Assembly (NCBI RefSeq): GCF_003724155.1
Contig: NZ_RJJQ01000004.1
Coordinates: forward strand, 180,526 to 244,525
Source of the DNA: Flexivirga caeni
GTDB lineage: Bacteria > Actinomycetota > Actinomycetes > Actinomycetales > Dermatophilaceae
DNA: 64,000 nt
Reading direction: 5' to 3'
The notes under the pieces were generated by a model that was given only the letters and a program-made list of their open reading frames with translations, was not told the DNA's origin and did no database searches. Numbering within the stretch: the first letter of the stretch is position 1; each line of letters begins with the position of its first letter. This document shows, piece after piece, positions 28,188-40,124 of the stretch. The translations under genes were made by a program, and so were the position numbers.

Positions 28188-28210
28188 AGTTTTCGCGAAG
28201 CTGCTGCGGG

Positions 28211-28250
28211 AGTATGCCCAGCGCGCGGTGGGGCGCGCGCTCGGCATACT
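28211..28250. repeat. Long hairpin (17-base arms, one mismatch)
   Basis: AGTATGCCCAGCGCGCG (28211-28227) pairs with its near-exact complement at 28234-28250 around a 6-base loop. No T run follows, so it is not a standard terminator. Confidence 0.8.
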
Positions 28251-28506
28251 GGGCGGGGCGCCACCACCGCTACCCCACCGCGCCGACACCGCGCCCCGCA
28301 CGCCGCTCGATTTGAGTGCTGAGCGGCTCCCGGCATACCATCGACGGCGCCAGCCTCGGCGAGGGACGTTGCACGAACGTCCGTGATCGACAAGGTGTGC
28401 ACCGCGGCAGTCGTTGCCGCTTCCTGCGCATGTATGTCGGCCGCTCGCGCCGCGTCCCACGTCGAGGCGACTACCTATCAGTTGCTCGACGAAGCGAGGA
28501 AAACCC

Positions 28507-29142
28507 ATGGCACAGATCGAACTCCGCCTCAACGCGGAGCTGCGCACCGAGTTCGGCAAGGGCGCTGCCCGCCGCATCCGCCGCGACCACAAGATCCCGG
28601 CAGTGCTCTACGGGCACGGTACTGAGCCAGTGCACCTGACCCTGCCGGGCCACGACACGATGCTGGCGCTCAAGCACGTCAACGCCATCCTGACGCTCGA
28701 CTTCGACGGCAAGGAGGAGCTCGCGCTGGCCAAGGACGTGCAGCGCGACCCGATCAAGCCGGTCATCGAGCATGTCGACCTGGTGATCGTCAAGCGCGGC
28801 GAGAAGGTCACCGTCGACGTGCCGGTGCACGTCGAGGGCGAGGCCGGCCCGGACACCAACGTCATCGTCGAGAACGGCACCCTGGCCGTCGAGGCTGACG
28901 TCCTGTCCATCCCGGAGCTGCTCACCGTGTCGGTCGAGGGCCTCGAGGCAGGCAGCCAGATCCTGGCCAAGGACGTCCAGCTGCCGGCCGGCGCCACCCT
29001 GGCCGCCGACGAGGACCTGCTCGTCGTGAACATCAGCCAGCAGGTCGCTGCCGAGGAGCTCGAGGACGAGCTCGCCGAGGCCGAGGAAGAAGCCGGTATC
29101 GAGAAGGACGAACCCGCCGCTGAGTCCGGCGACGAGGCCTGA
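28507..29142 (+). CDS. rplY: 50S ribosomal protein L25, general stress (Ctc) form
   Basis: Binds 5S rRNA; 211 residues, the long Ctc/TL5-type form with an added C-terminal domain. The N-terminal L25 domain includes LRTEFGKGAARRIRRDHKIP and AVLYGHG. The C-terminal beta domain (VDVPVHVEGEAGPDTNVIVE) follows and ends in a very acidic tail (LEDELAEAEEEAGIEKDE). ATG 28507 has GAGGA upstream. Gene order prs-rplY-pth matches other actinobacteria, with the decayed transporter inserted before pth. Confidence 0.95.
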   Translation: MAQIELRLNAELRTEFGKGAARRIRRDHKIPAVLYGHGTEPVHLTLPGHDTMLALKHVNAILTLDFDGKEELALAKDVQRDPIKPVIEHVDLVIVKRGEKVTVDVPVHVEGEAGPDTNVIVENGTLAVEADVLSIPELLTVSVEGLEAGSQILAKDVQLPAGATLAADEDLLVVNISQQVAAEELEDELAEAEEEAGIEKDEPAAESGDEA

Positions 29143-29160
29143 GCCACCTGCCAGCACCAC

Positions 29161-29204
29161 GCACTGCGGCCCCGCTCCGGACTTCCGGAGCGGGGCCGCA
29201 GTGC
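29161..29204. terminator. Very strong hairpin between convergent genes
   Basis: Perfectly complementary 21-base arms (29161-29181 and 29184-29204) lie between rplY and the convergent gene ending at 29220. There is no T tract on either side. It may stop transcription from both directions. Confidence 0.7.
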
Positions 29205-29219
29205 ATTCGGCGCCGAGAG

Positions 29220-30071
29220 TCAGCTGCGCGAGATCGTCACCGACGCCCCTGCTGTGCCCAGCACGATGATCTTCGCTGTGCCGCTCTTCTTCGGGGTGAA
29301 CGTGACCGTCTGCATGCCGTCATCGTCCATGTCCGGGCCGGACAGCGCGGAGTAATCCTCGGAGCCATCGGTCGAGAAGTCCGTCGGGAAATCGGTCGAC
29401 GAGCCGGAGCCCAAACCGGTGGCCGAGCCGGACGGTGCGTCGTCGGTCGGGTAGCCCGACGGGTAGGCCGTTGCGTCGGTCGGAACGCCGCCATACCCCT
29501 CACCGCTGTCCTCGTAGCTCCCGGCATAGGCGAAGGAGCCGAACGACCCGTCGTCCGCCCATCCGTCCGGGGTGGCGACCGTCATCCCCACGACATCGTC
29601 GTCGCGTGCGGTCTTCGCCATCAGCGTGACCTTCTGCCCGGCCTTCACCTGCAGCCCCACGACCGCCGTGCTGTCCGCGCGCAGCTTGACCGTCACCGAG
29701 TTGCCGGAGAGCGTCGCGTCGGGCGTGAGGTTCTGCGCCACCTGCAATACGTGGAAGTAGGCGCCGACCGTGCGGTTGAACTGGTTGTCGCTGAGCTTCG
29801 CGGTCGAGATCCGCAACGACTGCAAGAGCGTCTGCTCCGGGTCGACGTGCCACCCGGCGGCGTCCTTCGTCGTGACGACACCCGGTGCGTCGATCACGTC
29901 GCCGAACGGGCCGACGGCGTCGTTCAGCGCCTGCTCCGAGCACTGCTTGGCGCGATCGGAGAGCTGCACGCAGTTGCCGTCGATCGTGCCGGACAGGTGC
30001 TCCCCGTTTGTGCCGTCAGTAGCGGTGAACGTCAAGTGCTTGATCTCCACCAGCGTCGTGCCGTCGACCAC
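29220..30071 (-). CDS. Hypothetical protein, probably N-terminally truncated
   Basis: 283 residues, mostly beta-rich extracellular-type sequence with no signal peptide. Residues about 190-255 are a low-complexity linker rich in Ser, Gly, Asp and Tyr, followed by a small C-terminal domain (MQTVTFTPKKSGTAKIIVLG). The only in-frame starts are inside an apparently mature domain (GTG 30071, VVDGTTLVEIKHLTF). An ATG at 30102 overlaps the stop of the upstream ABC remnant but is in another frame. The original N-terminus seems to have been lost in the event that damaged the ABC gene. Confidence 0.6.
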   Translation of the reverse strand: MVDGTTLVEIKHLTFTATDGTNGEHLSGTIDGNCVQLSDRAKQCSEQALNDAVGPFGDVIDAPGVVTTKDAAGWHVDPEQTLLQSLRISTAKLSDNQFNRTVGAYFHVLQVAQNLTPDATLSGNSVTVKLRADSTAVVGLQVKAGQKVTLMAKTARDDDVVGMTVATPDGWADDGSFGSFAYAGSYEDSGEGYGGVPTDATAYPSGYPTDDAPSGSATGLGSGSSTDFPTDFSTDGSEDYSALSGPDMDDDGMQTVTFTPKKSGTAKIIVLGTAGASVTISRS

Positions 30072-30098
30072 CCGGGTGCCGCACCGGGAGCGGCCCGT

Positions 30099-30859
30099 TC
30101 ATCGTGTCGTCTTTCCGACCAGCCGTCGGTAGAGGTCGCCGATCCCGTTCCGAGCGTGTACGCCGATGCCGCCCGCAGTGAGTGCGGCGAACAGCTCGTC
30201 GAGGGTGGCGTCGCCGAGTTCGACGTCCACGGTCACGTGCCCGGCCGCGTCCGCGCCGGGTCGAGCCCGTTGGCCGGTTCGTCGAGGATCAGCAGGTCGG
30301 GCAGCCCGAGCAGCGCGCCGGCGATCGCCAGCCGCTGCTTCATGCCCTGGCTGTAGTCGCGCGCCCGCCGGTCCAGGTATGGCGTGAGCCCCGCCAGCTG
30401 TGCCGCCAGGTCGAGTTGCGCCTCGTCCGCCGGCCGGCCGCTCACTCGCCACAGCGTCTCCAGGTTGGCGCGGCCGGTCAAGTGCGGCGCGAAGCCGGGT
30501 TCCTCCAGCGCGATGCCTGCCCGGCGCAGCACCGCCGAGCCCGGCGCGACGCGCTCACCGAGCACGTATGCCGCACCGGCACTGGGCAGCGCCAGGCCCG
30601 AAATCAATTGCAGCAGAGTCGTTTTACCCGCACCGTTCGGGCCCATAAGCGCAAGCACCGCGCCACGCGGCAGGGCGAAGGTCACGTCGTCCAGCGCGAC
30701 GCGCTCGCCATACCGCTTGGTGAGGCCGTGGACCCGCAGCACCGCGTCGTCGGCGACCGTCGTGACCGGTGCCCGGCGCAGCCGGTAGGCGACGATCGTT
30801 ACCGTCCAGGCGACGACGAGGATCGCGGCACCGGCCAGCGGAAGTGCCGCGTCGTGCAA
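30099..30859 (-). pseudogene. ABC transporter ATP-binding protein with internal deletion
   Basis: The frame from TTG 30859 has a membrane-like N-terminus ([20 protein letters not shown]), then an ABC domain with GPNGAGKTT, signature YSQGMKQRL and Walker [15 protein letters not shown]. It then stops abruptly (RTRPGT). Another frame resumes at once with [20 protein letters not shown] and ends GKTTR at 30099, the usual tail of a drug-type ABC ATPase. About 80-90 residues that normally follow the D loop, including the H loop His, are missing. The protein cannot be a working ATPase. Confidence 0.78.
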
Positions 30860-31009
30860 CTAACCCCCGACGAACATGCTGCTGGACACCACCTGTCCGC
30901 CCGCTGGTCGCGGGTGAGCCGTCCGCATTCGGCCGTGTCCGTCCGGCAGGGATCTTCCGGAATGCGTTATCTTCGATGGCGATTCCGGCACCACGTGAAT
31001 GGACGAGAA

Positions 31010-31588
31010 GTGACTGGCGAGGCACCCTGGCTGATCGTCGGTCTCGGCAACCCCGGGCCCCAGTACGCCGGCAACCGGCACAACGTGGGTGCGATGGTGA
31101 TCGATCGTATGGCGCGCGATGCCGGCACCTCGTTGCGCGCGCACAAGGCGGGTGCGCTGGCAGCGTCGATCCGCCTCGCCGGGCAGCCGGTCGTCATCGC
31201 GACGCCGACGAGCTACATGAACGAGTCCGGCGGGCCAGTCGCCGGGCTGATGCGCTTCTTCAAGGCGCCGCTCGAGCGGCTGATCGTCGTCCATGACGAG
31301 CTGGACATCGAGTTCGCGACGCTGCGGCTGAAGCGCAGCGGCGGCGAAGGCGGGCACAACGGACTGAAGTCGATCAGCAAATCCGTGGGCAGCAAGGACT
31401 ATCTGCGGGTGCGGGTCGGCATCGGGCGGCCGCCGGGCCGGATGGACCCCGCGGCATACGTGCTGAAGAACTTCACCGCGACCGAGCGGGCGGAGCTGGA
31501 GTTCCTCGTGCCGGAAGCCGCCGAGGCTGCGGAGCTGTTGACCGTCAAGCCGCTGAACGACGTACAGAACGTCGTGCACGCGCGGTAG
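31010..31588 (+). CDS. pth: Peptidyl-tRNA hydrolase
   Basis: Releases tRNA from aborted peptidyl-tRNA; 192 residues. [20 protein letters not shown] contains the catalytic His, and [13 protein letters not shown] and [20 protein letters not shown] the other conserved residues. GTG 31010 is preferred, with GGACGAGAA just upstream; GTG 30995 is in frame too. The long upstream extension of the frame shadows the ABC remnant on the other strand. Confidence 0.96.
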   Translation: MTGEAPWLIVGLGNPGPQYAGNRHNVGAMVIDRMARDAGTSLRAHKAGALAASIRLAGQPVVIATPTSYMNESGGPVAGLMRFFKAPLERLIVVHDELDIEFATLRLKRSGGEGGHNGLKSISKSVGSKDYLRVRVGIGRPPGRMDPAAYVLKNFTATERAELEFLVPEAAEAAELLTVKPLNDVQNVVHAR

Positions 31589-31614
31589 GCGGCCGGTACA
31601 ACTACAGTGACCGC

Positions 31615-32070
31615 GTGCGCCGGGTAGCTGTCGGATTGCTCTGGGTCGTGGTCGTGCTCGGCGTCCTGATCGGCGTCGGTATGGCGATCGGCGGACTGGT
31701 TTCCGGCGTGGCAGCGTCTCACCGCGCACCGCACGAGACCGCGACGGCCACGGGCATGGTCACCACTGCCGGCAAGTGCGCGGGCCGTGCCACGTCCTAC
31801 GGTCGGGCCGTCTTCACCGCGGGCGGCTCGCCCTACACCGCGACGGTCGCCTGCAACACCCACAAGGGGGAGCGGGTTGCCGTGAAGTACAACCCGGCGG
31901 ATCCGGCTCACAACAACGACAGGGAGAACTCCGTGCACCACTTCGTGATCGCGGGGATCGGCGCTCTGCTCGCGCTGGTCGTAGCGGGCAGGGCCGCTCC
32001 CGCACTGCTGCGCGAGCGGCGCCGCAGCATGTCGGGCAAGCGCCGGTCGCCGCGGCACGGCCGCGCATGA
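31615..32070 (+). CDS. Small membrane protein, possibly DUF3592-like
   Basis: 151 residues with two membrane helices (LLWVVVVLGVLIGVGMAIGG and HFVIAGIGALLALVVAG) flanking an extracytoplasmic domain with two Cys (GKCAGRATSYG, VACNTHKG). VAVKYNPADPAHN resembles the end of DUF3592 domains. Basic C-terminus (RERRRSMSGKRRSPRHGR). It follows pth by 26 bases. Confidence 0.6.
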   Translation: MRRVAVGLLWVVVVLGVLIGVGMAIGGLVSGVAASHRAPHETATATGMVTTAGKCAGRATSYGRAVFTAGGSPYTATVACNTHKGERVAVKYNPADPAHNNDRENSVHHFVIAGIGALLALVVAGRAAPALLRERRRSMSGKRRSPRHGRA

Positions 32071-32099
32071 ATGTCACGGGCACCACTTAGGCTGGCCGT

Positions 32100-33263
32100 A
32101 TGACCGAGAGCCCTGCGCTGGGGCGCATTCACATCGAGGGGTTTGCGTCCATCGCTGACCTCACCCTCGACGTGTCCTCCCCGGTCACGGTCCTCATCGG
32201 GCCGAACGGCAGCGGCAAGTCGAACATCGTGACGGCAATCGAGCTGATCGCCAAAGTGGTCGACGGCGGTTTGCAAGATCACGTGGCGCGCAGGGGCGGG
32301 CTGGACCGGATGCTGCACGAGTCCGCGGCGGGCACCGCGAGCCAGATCGTCCTCGAGATCCGCAATGCGCCGGTGAGTGGCGAGCTGGAAAGCGGCTACC
32401 GCGCGGTCGTCTGGCCGGACGACACCGGAGAAGCTCTCCTCAGGGAGCAACTGCTCACCCGTGATGCAGCCAAGTTCGCCGTGGACCACCCGTACGACAA
32501 GGTGCTGGCAACCGCGGCGCGCGAGAGCCGCCTTGCGCAGACTTCTCGAACGGGCGGGGACCCCAGGCTGCGCGCGTTCGCCAGACACGTACTGGATGTC
32601 GTGGGGTCCTGCCGTGTCTATCACTTCGACGACGTGAGTTCGGATGCTCCACCCAAGCGGGCTTCGACGATCGGCGATGATGTCCAGTTGCGGTCGGATG
32701 CCGGCAACATTGCCGCCTATCTCCATCACGTTCGGGACTCGGATCCCTACGCGTACGACCGGATCGTGGGCGCGATACGCACCGTCACTCCGTTCTTCGG
32801 CGATTTCGTCCTCGAACCAACTGTCCCTCGTGGGGATTCGATCCGCCTCCGGTGGAGGCAGCGTGGACTCGAACGTGTCTTCACGGCGGACGAAATCAGC
32901 GATGGGACACTGCGATTCATCTGCTTGGCGACGCTGTTGCTCGGACCGGAGAGACCCGCAACGATCATCCTGGACGAGCCGGAGCTCGGCTTGCATCCCT
33001 TTGCGATCCATCAACTTGCGGCGATGGTGCGCAGCGCCTCGATCGACCGGCATCGTGTCATCCTTGCGACGCAATCGGTGACGCTGCTTTCACAGTTCAC
33101 GATCGAGGAGACCGCCGTCGTCCAGCGCGGGGACGACGGGACGACTGCTGAGCGCGTCGATCCGGACTCCTTGGCCGCCTTTCTCGACGATTTCTCTCTC
33201 GGTGCGATGTGGGAGATGAATCTGCTGGGAGGGCGACCCCGACTCGGGGAGCCATCGGCATGA
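32100..33263 (+). CDS. AAA-family ATPase (AAA_21, OLD/RecF-like), first gene of a two-gene cassette
   Basis: 387 residues, cytoplasmic. Walker A is GPNGSGKSN (residues 34-42) and Walker B TIILDEPELGLHP (residues 288-300, with D292 and E293). DEISDGTLRFICLATLLL before it is the ABC-like signature region, and ATQSVTLLSQF the switch region. The short insert between the Walker motifs, without a long coiled coil, fits COG4637/AAA_21 proteins rather than SMC or RecN. The stop overlaps the DUF4276 gene (ATGA), so the two are made together. ATPase plus TOPRIM-type partners are known from OLD-family and PARIS defence systems. A defence role here is inference. Confidence 0.85.
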   Translation: MTESPALGRIHIEGFASIADLTLDVSSPVTVLIGPNGSGKSNIVTAIELIAKVVDGGLQDHVARRGGLDRMLHESAAGTASQIVLEIRNAPVSGELESGYRAVVWPDDTGEALLREQLLTRDAAKFAVDHPYDKVLATAARESRLAQTSRTGGDPRLRAFARHVLDVVGSCRVYHFDDVSSDAPPKRASTIGDDVQLRSDAGNIAAYLHHVRDSDPYAYDRIVGAIRTVTPFFGDFVLEPTVPRGDSIRLRWRQRGLERVFTADEISDGTLRFICLATLLLGPERPATIILDEPELGLHPFAIHQLAAMVRSASIDRHRVILATQSVTLLSQFTIEETAVVQRGDDGTTAERVDPDSLAAFLDDFSLGAMWEMNLLGGRPRLGEPSA

Positions 33264-33913
33264 GGCAGACCGTCATCGTTGTCGAGGGCCAGTCGGAAGA
33301 AGCATTCGTCACCCAGGTTCTTGCTCCCCGCGCGGCGGACGCGGGGGTCTATCTGACGCCGATCGTGGTCAAGCACCTTCATGGTGGAGCTGTCGTGGGG
33401 AGGGGCGGTGGGAGCTGGAAGCACTACGAGAAGCTGCTGGCTCCGTTGATCCACCAGACCCACTGGGATCGGGTTGGTCTGATGTGCGACTTCTATGGCT
33501 ATCCACCAGCAGCCCCGGGGGCGGATTGCCCAGGGGCGACGCCGCATGCTCGCAGGGAAGCCATCCACGCGTCATTGCGGCAGGCCTTCCCCGACCCGCG
33601 CTTTCGTCCATGCGTGGTCCTGCACGAATTTGAGACGCTTGTCCTGGCTGCGCTGCGAGCCGATCGAGCGCTGTTCCCCCAGACGCCCGAACTCGATCAG
33701 CTCGTCACAGACCTTGATGGATTCGATGACCTCGAGCTGGTGAACGACTCGGTAGCGACGAGCCCGTCGCATCGGATTGCCACGGCATGGCCGGAGTACC
33801 AGAAGGCGATTGATGGCATCCGCATCCTGACCCGAGCGCCCTTGTCAAGGGTGCTTTCCGAGTGCGCTACCTTCCACGGGTGGTGGGCGGAACTGGTCAG
33901 AACCGCCCCGTAA
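33260..33913 (+). CDS. DUF4276 (TOPRIM-like) protein, second gene of the ATPase cassette
   Basis: 217 residues. The N-terminal strand VIVVEGQSEEAFV puts Glu9 where TOPRIM proteins have their first acid. LMCDFYGYP (D77) and HEFETLVLA (H122, E123, E125) are conserved in DUF4276. Such domains are predicted nucleases or effectors acting with an AAA ATPase. No membrane segment or signal is present. Third-position T and A look more frequent than in neighbouring housekeeping genes, by eye only, which would fit transfer. A hairpin with a T run follows at 33965. Confidence 0.82.
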   Translation: MRQTVIVVEGQSEEAFVTQVLAPRAADAGVYLTPIVVKHLHGGAVVGRGGGSWKHYEKLLAPLIHQTHWDRVGLMCDFYGYPPAAPGADCPGATPHARREAIHASLRQAFPDPRFRPCVVLHEFETLVLAALRADRALFPQTPELDQLVTDLDGFDDLELVNDSVATSPSHRIATAWPEYQKAIDGIRILTRAPLSRVLSECATFHGWWAELVRTAP

Positions 33914-33964
33914 CTCCGGGGCCGTACGGCTCTCAGCGACGGCGACTAGAATCAGCTGTGTCAA

Positions 33965-33994
33965 CCCCGTCTCGCCTGCGAACGGGGCCCTTTT
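33965..33994 (+). terminator. Hairpin terminator between the ATPase cassette and mfd
   Basis: CCCCGT (33965-33970) pairs with ACGGGG (33982-33987) around an 11-base loop, then CCCTTTT. It most likely ends the cassette transcript. A TAGAAT at 33950-33955 could be a -10 box for mfd, in which case the hairpin would lie in the mfd leader. Confidence 0.6.
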
Positions 33995-34036
33995 GCGTGT
34001 CCGCCCCGGCGGTCCCGATGCCCGAGGAGCTCACCG

Positions 34037-37642
<3,606 letters not shown>

Positions 37643-37648
37643 GCGCAC

Positions 37649-37670
37649 GGGTGGCCCAACGCGGCCACCC
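37649..37670 (+). terminator. Hairpin after mfd
   Basis: GGGTGGCC (37649-37656) and GGCCACCC (37663-37670) form an 8-base stem with a 6-base loop, 7 bases after the mfd stop. No T run follows, so termination is only likely. Confidence 0.5.
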
Positions 37671-37770
37671 CCACCCAGGCACCGCCCGGCACAGTCGGTG
37701 CTGGCATGATGCAGGGTGCGCGCCGGACTCCGGCGCCGGTCAGGACATCGCAGAACGAAAGGCCGTCTCC

Positions 37771-38319
37771 ATGCCCAGCTTCCACCGCGGACGGTTCGCC
37801 GTGGGCGCCGCAGTCGCGCTCAGCACCCTCGCACTCGCAGGTTGCGGCGCCGGCGGTGTGATGCACGACGGCTCCACCGCGCTGAAGTATGACGGCCAGA
37901 CGGTGACCAGCGCACAGTTGCAGACGGCGACAGACGAGATCAACAAGGCCACCGGTTTCGGCATCGACCCGGCGAACGTGGCGCAGGTGCTTTCGATCGG
38001 GCCCGAGATCGTCAAGGTCGGCCAGGAGCACGGGGTCGTCTTTTCGGACGGCTACCTGCGCGCGAAGTACAGCAAGGCGACGCTGTCCGCAGTCGCGCTC
38101 CAAGCGCTGCGGGTCAATGACGTCTCGCAGAGTCTCCACAATGCCGGCAACCTCACCACGGCCGACACCAAGTTGATCGCTGACCAGGAAGCCACCCTGA
38201 ACCCGCGCTACGGCAAATGGGTCAAGGGCGCCGGACCGGTGCAGGCGCCCGAACCCTGGATCAGCCCGACCCCGACCGGCAATGCCGCCGCCCCGGGCAA
38301 CGGGCACCCCGCCGAGTGA
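37771..38319 (+). CDS. Lipoprotein, SurA N-terminal-like
   Basis: 182 residues. The signal peptide RGRFAVGAAVALSTLALAGC ends in an LAGC lipobox, predicting a membrane-anchored lipoprotein. ALKYDGQTVTSAQLQTATDE resembles the start of SurA/PrsA N-terminal chaperone domains. The C-terminus is Pro-rich (VQAPEPWISPTPTGNAA). GAAAGG lies upstream of ATG 37771. It sits between mfd and mazG and overlaps mazG by 4 bases. No peptidyl-prolyl isomerase domain follows. Confidence 0.78.
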   Translation: MPSFHRGRFAVGAAVALSTLALAGCGAGGVMHDGSTALKYDGQTVTSAQLQTATDEINKATGFGIDPANVAQVLSIGPEIVKVGQEHGVVFSDGYLRAKYSKATLSAVALQALRVNDVSQSLHNAGNLTTADTKLIADQEATLNPRYGKWVKGAGPVQAPEPWISPTPTGNAAAPGNGHPAE

Positions 38320-39287
38320 GTGATCCGCGGCCGCTGCTGACGGTGCTGGTCACCAGCCCTCGGGTCGCCGCGGGTCTGCTGTCCCGGGATGCGTGGGACG
38401 CGCTGGCAGCGGCCGATCAGGTGCTGGCCGCCGACCCCGAAGACCCGGTGCCCGCAGCGGTCTCTGCGTCCGGCATCACGGTGACGGCTGCGCCATACGA
38501 CGTGGCGGCGGAGGCCGCACGCACCCTGGTCGAGGCTGCCGGCGCCGGCCCGGTGGTCTGGATCGGCTCGCCCGACGCCGACCCCGGCCTCACCGATGCG
38601 CTCGCCGAAGAACTCACCCGGCTGGACGAGCCGCCGCAGATCGAGGTGCTCGTCGGCTCGTGGGACCTGCCGGGTGCGCGGCTGCTGGACGCCGTTGCCG
38701 TGATGGACGCGTTGCGGTCGCCGGGCGGCTGCCCGTGGGATGCGCAGCAGACGCACGAGTCGCTGGCGAAGTATCTGATCGAGGAAGCCCACGAGACGGT
38801 CGAAGCGATCGAGACCGGGGACGCCGACCACGTCGCCGAAGAACTCGGCGACGTGCTGTTGCAGGTGCTCTTCCACGCACGGATCGCCGCCGACGAGGAT
38901 CCCGGCTACACCGTCGACGACGTTGCAGGACTGTTGGTGGAGAAGCTGATTCGCCGTCACCCGCACGTCTTCGGCGACGGCGACGCGAGCACGCCCGAGG
39001 AAGTCGAGCAGTCCTGGGAGCAGATCAAGGCCGCGGAGAAGTCCGACCGGGACTCCGATGACCTGCTGGCCGGCATCCCCCCGTCGTTGTCGCCGCTGCT
39101 CGTCGCCGAGAAGGTGCTCTCGCGGGCGCGACGGCGCGGCATACAGCTGTCGTATGACGCGAGCGCGGACGTCGGCGCGCAACTGCTGGCTCTGGTGGAG
39201 CGGGCCCAGGCGGAGGACGTCTCGGCGGATGCCGCGCTACGGGCGACCCTGCGCGACGTGGCGCGGAAGCGCTCGATCGCCGAGTGA
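38316..39287 (+). CDS. mazG: Nucleoside triphosphate pyrophosphohydrolase MazG
   Basis: Hydrolyses aberrant NTPs; 323 residues. The catalytic helix pair is LIEEAHETVEAIE with EELGDVLLQVLFHA, preceded by GGCPWDAQQTHESL. The second half (RRHPHVFGDGD, SWEQIKAAEKSDR) completes a full MazG. About 120 residues precede the catalytic region, a usual feature in actinobacteria. GTG 38316 overlaps the lipoprotein stop. Confidence 0.95.
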   Translation: MSDPRPLLTVLVTSPRVAAGLLSRDAWDALAAADQVLAADPEDPVPAAVSASGITVTAAPYDVAAEAARTLVEAAGAGPVVWIGSPDADPGLTDALAEELTRLDEPPQIEVLVGSWDLPGARLLDAVAVMDALRSPGGCPWDAQQTHESLAKYLIEEAHETVEAIETGDADHVAEELGDVLLQVLFHARIAADEDPGYTVDDVAGLLVEKLIRRHPHVFGDGDASTPEEVEQSWEQIKAAEKSDRDSDDLLAGIPPSLSPLLVAEKVLSRARRRGIQLSYDASADVGAQLLALVERAQAEDVSADAALRATLRDVARKRSIAE

Positions 39288-39457
39288 CGCACCTCGCACC
39301 GAGTGACGCAGGTGCTTGCCTGGAGGCCGCCGGCTACGCCGCGGTGCCGGTCTCACTCCGCTTCGTTCCGCTAGCGCTCCACTTCGCTGCATAGGCCCGG
39401 CCCGACGACGCACCCGGCGCCTGGTCGGCTCACCCTGGTCCATTGCTGGGCGGGTCG

Positions 39458-40033
39458 TCAGTGGTCGCCATGTCGTCGTGACCCTGGGTCGCGATCAACG
39501 CGTGGGGTCCAGCCGTCCCAGTCGCCCCACCAGCGGGTGCCATCGATCAGGAGTTGCTCCACATCGGCCGCCGCTGCGAGGAGGTCCAGCACGGTCTGCG
39601 CGTCGATGCGTCCCTGGGCCCGCTGATGGTGCAGGTCCGCGATGTCCTTCCATCGCCAGCTCCCGTCTGGCGCGATGACGATGTCGAGGCCGTGGTCGTC
39701 GGTGTCGACGCCTGCCTTCGTGCGGATGACCGGTGCCTCGAAGTTGACGTACCAGTGCCGGAAGTCGCCCTCCGGGCCGAAGAACTTCCAGACGGAGTAG
39801 CGCAGCCGCGGCCGGTAGAGCTGCAGGACGGTCGTCTCACCCCATGCGGTGCGCGGCGCCCACGGGTGCGTTCCGAACGGGTGCTCCGGGTAGGTCATCG
39901 GCATCCCGGGGTCGACACGCACGGCGAGGGTGGCACCGGTGTCGCCGACGATGGTCACCGGAGAGGTCAGCCAGGTGCGACCGTGCAGCACTTCTCGGCG
40001 CTCGATGACGGCGCCGGTTTCGAAGAGCGGCAT
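39458..40033 (-). CDS. DUF402 family protein
   Basis: 191 residues. The DUF402 core is KFFGPEGDFRHWYVNFEAPV followed by DDHGLDIVIAPDGSWRWKD and HHQRAQGRI. Characterised relatives include nucleoside tri- and diphosphatases (NtdP/YtkP type), so a phosphatase role is possible but unproven. It stands alone on the minus strand, divergent from pyrE. Confidence 0.85.
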   Translation of the reverse strand: MPLFETGAVIERREVLHGRTWLTSPVTIVGDTGATLAVRVDPGMPMTYPEHPFGTHPWAPRTAWGETTVLQLYRPRLRYSVWKFFGPEGDFRHWYVNFEAPVIRTKAGVDTDDHGLDIVIAPDGSWRWKDIADLHHQRAQGRIDAQTVLDLLAAAADVEQLLIDGTRWWGDWDGWTPRVDRDPGSRRHGDH

Positions 40034-40124
40034 GATGCGAGGTTACGCGGCAGGTAAGGCCCGTCGCCTTCGCCCGGGGGGAGGGGCGGCTGTCGCTGCG
40101 GGTCGCTCTGCCAAGCTCGGGGGT

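Larger units (their letters stand above)
28091..28506. other. 416-base intergenic region rich in repeats, no gene seen
   Basis: Between prs and rplY there are two copies of a 36-base repeat and a long hairpin, each listed separately. No open frame here looks coding. The rplY promoter presumably lies in the last 150 bases, but I see no confident -35/-10 pair. Confidence 0.6.

Noticed and set aside
39288..39457. Gap between mazG and the DUF402 gene
   Set aside because: Inspected for small genes and hairpins; nothing supportable found.
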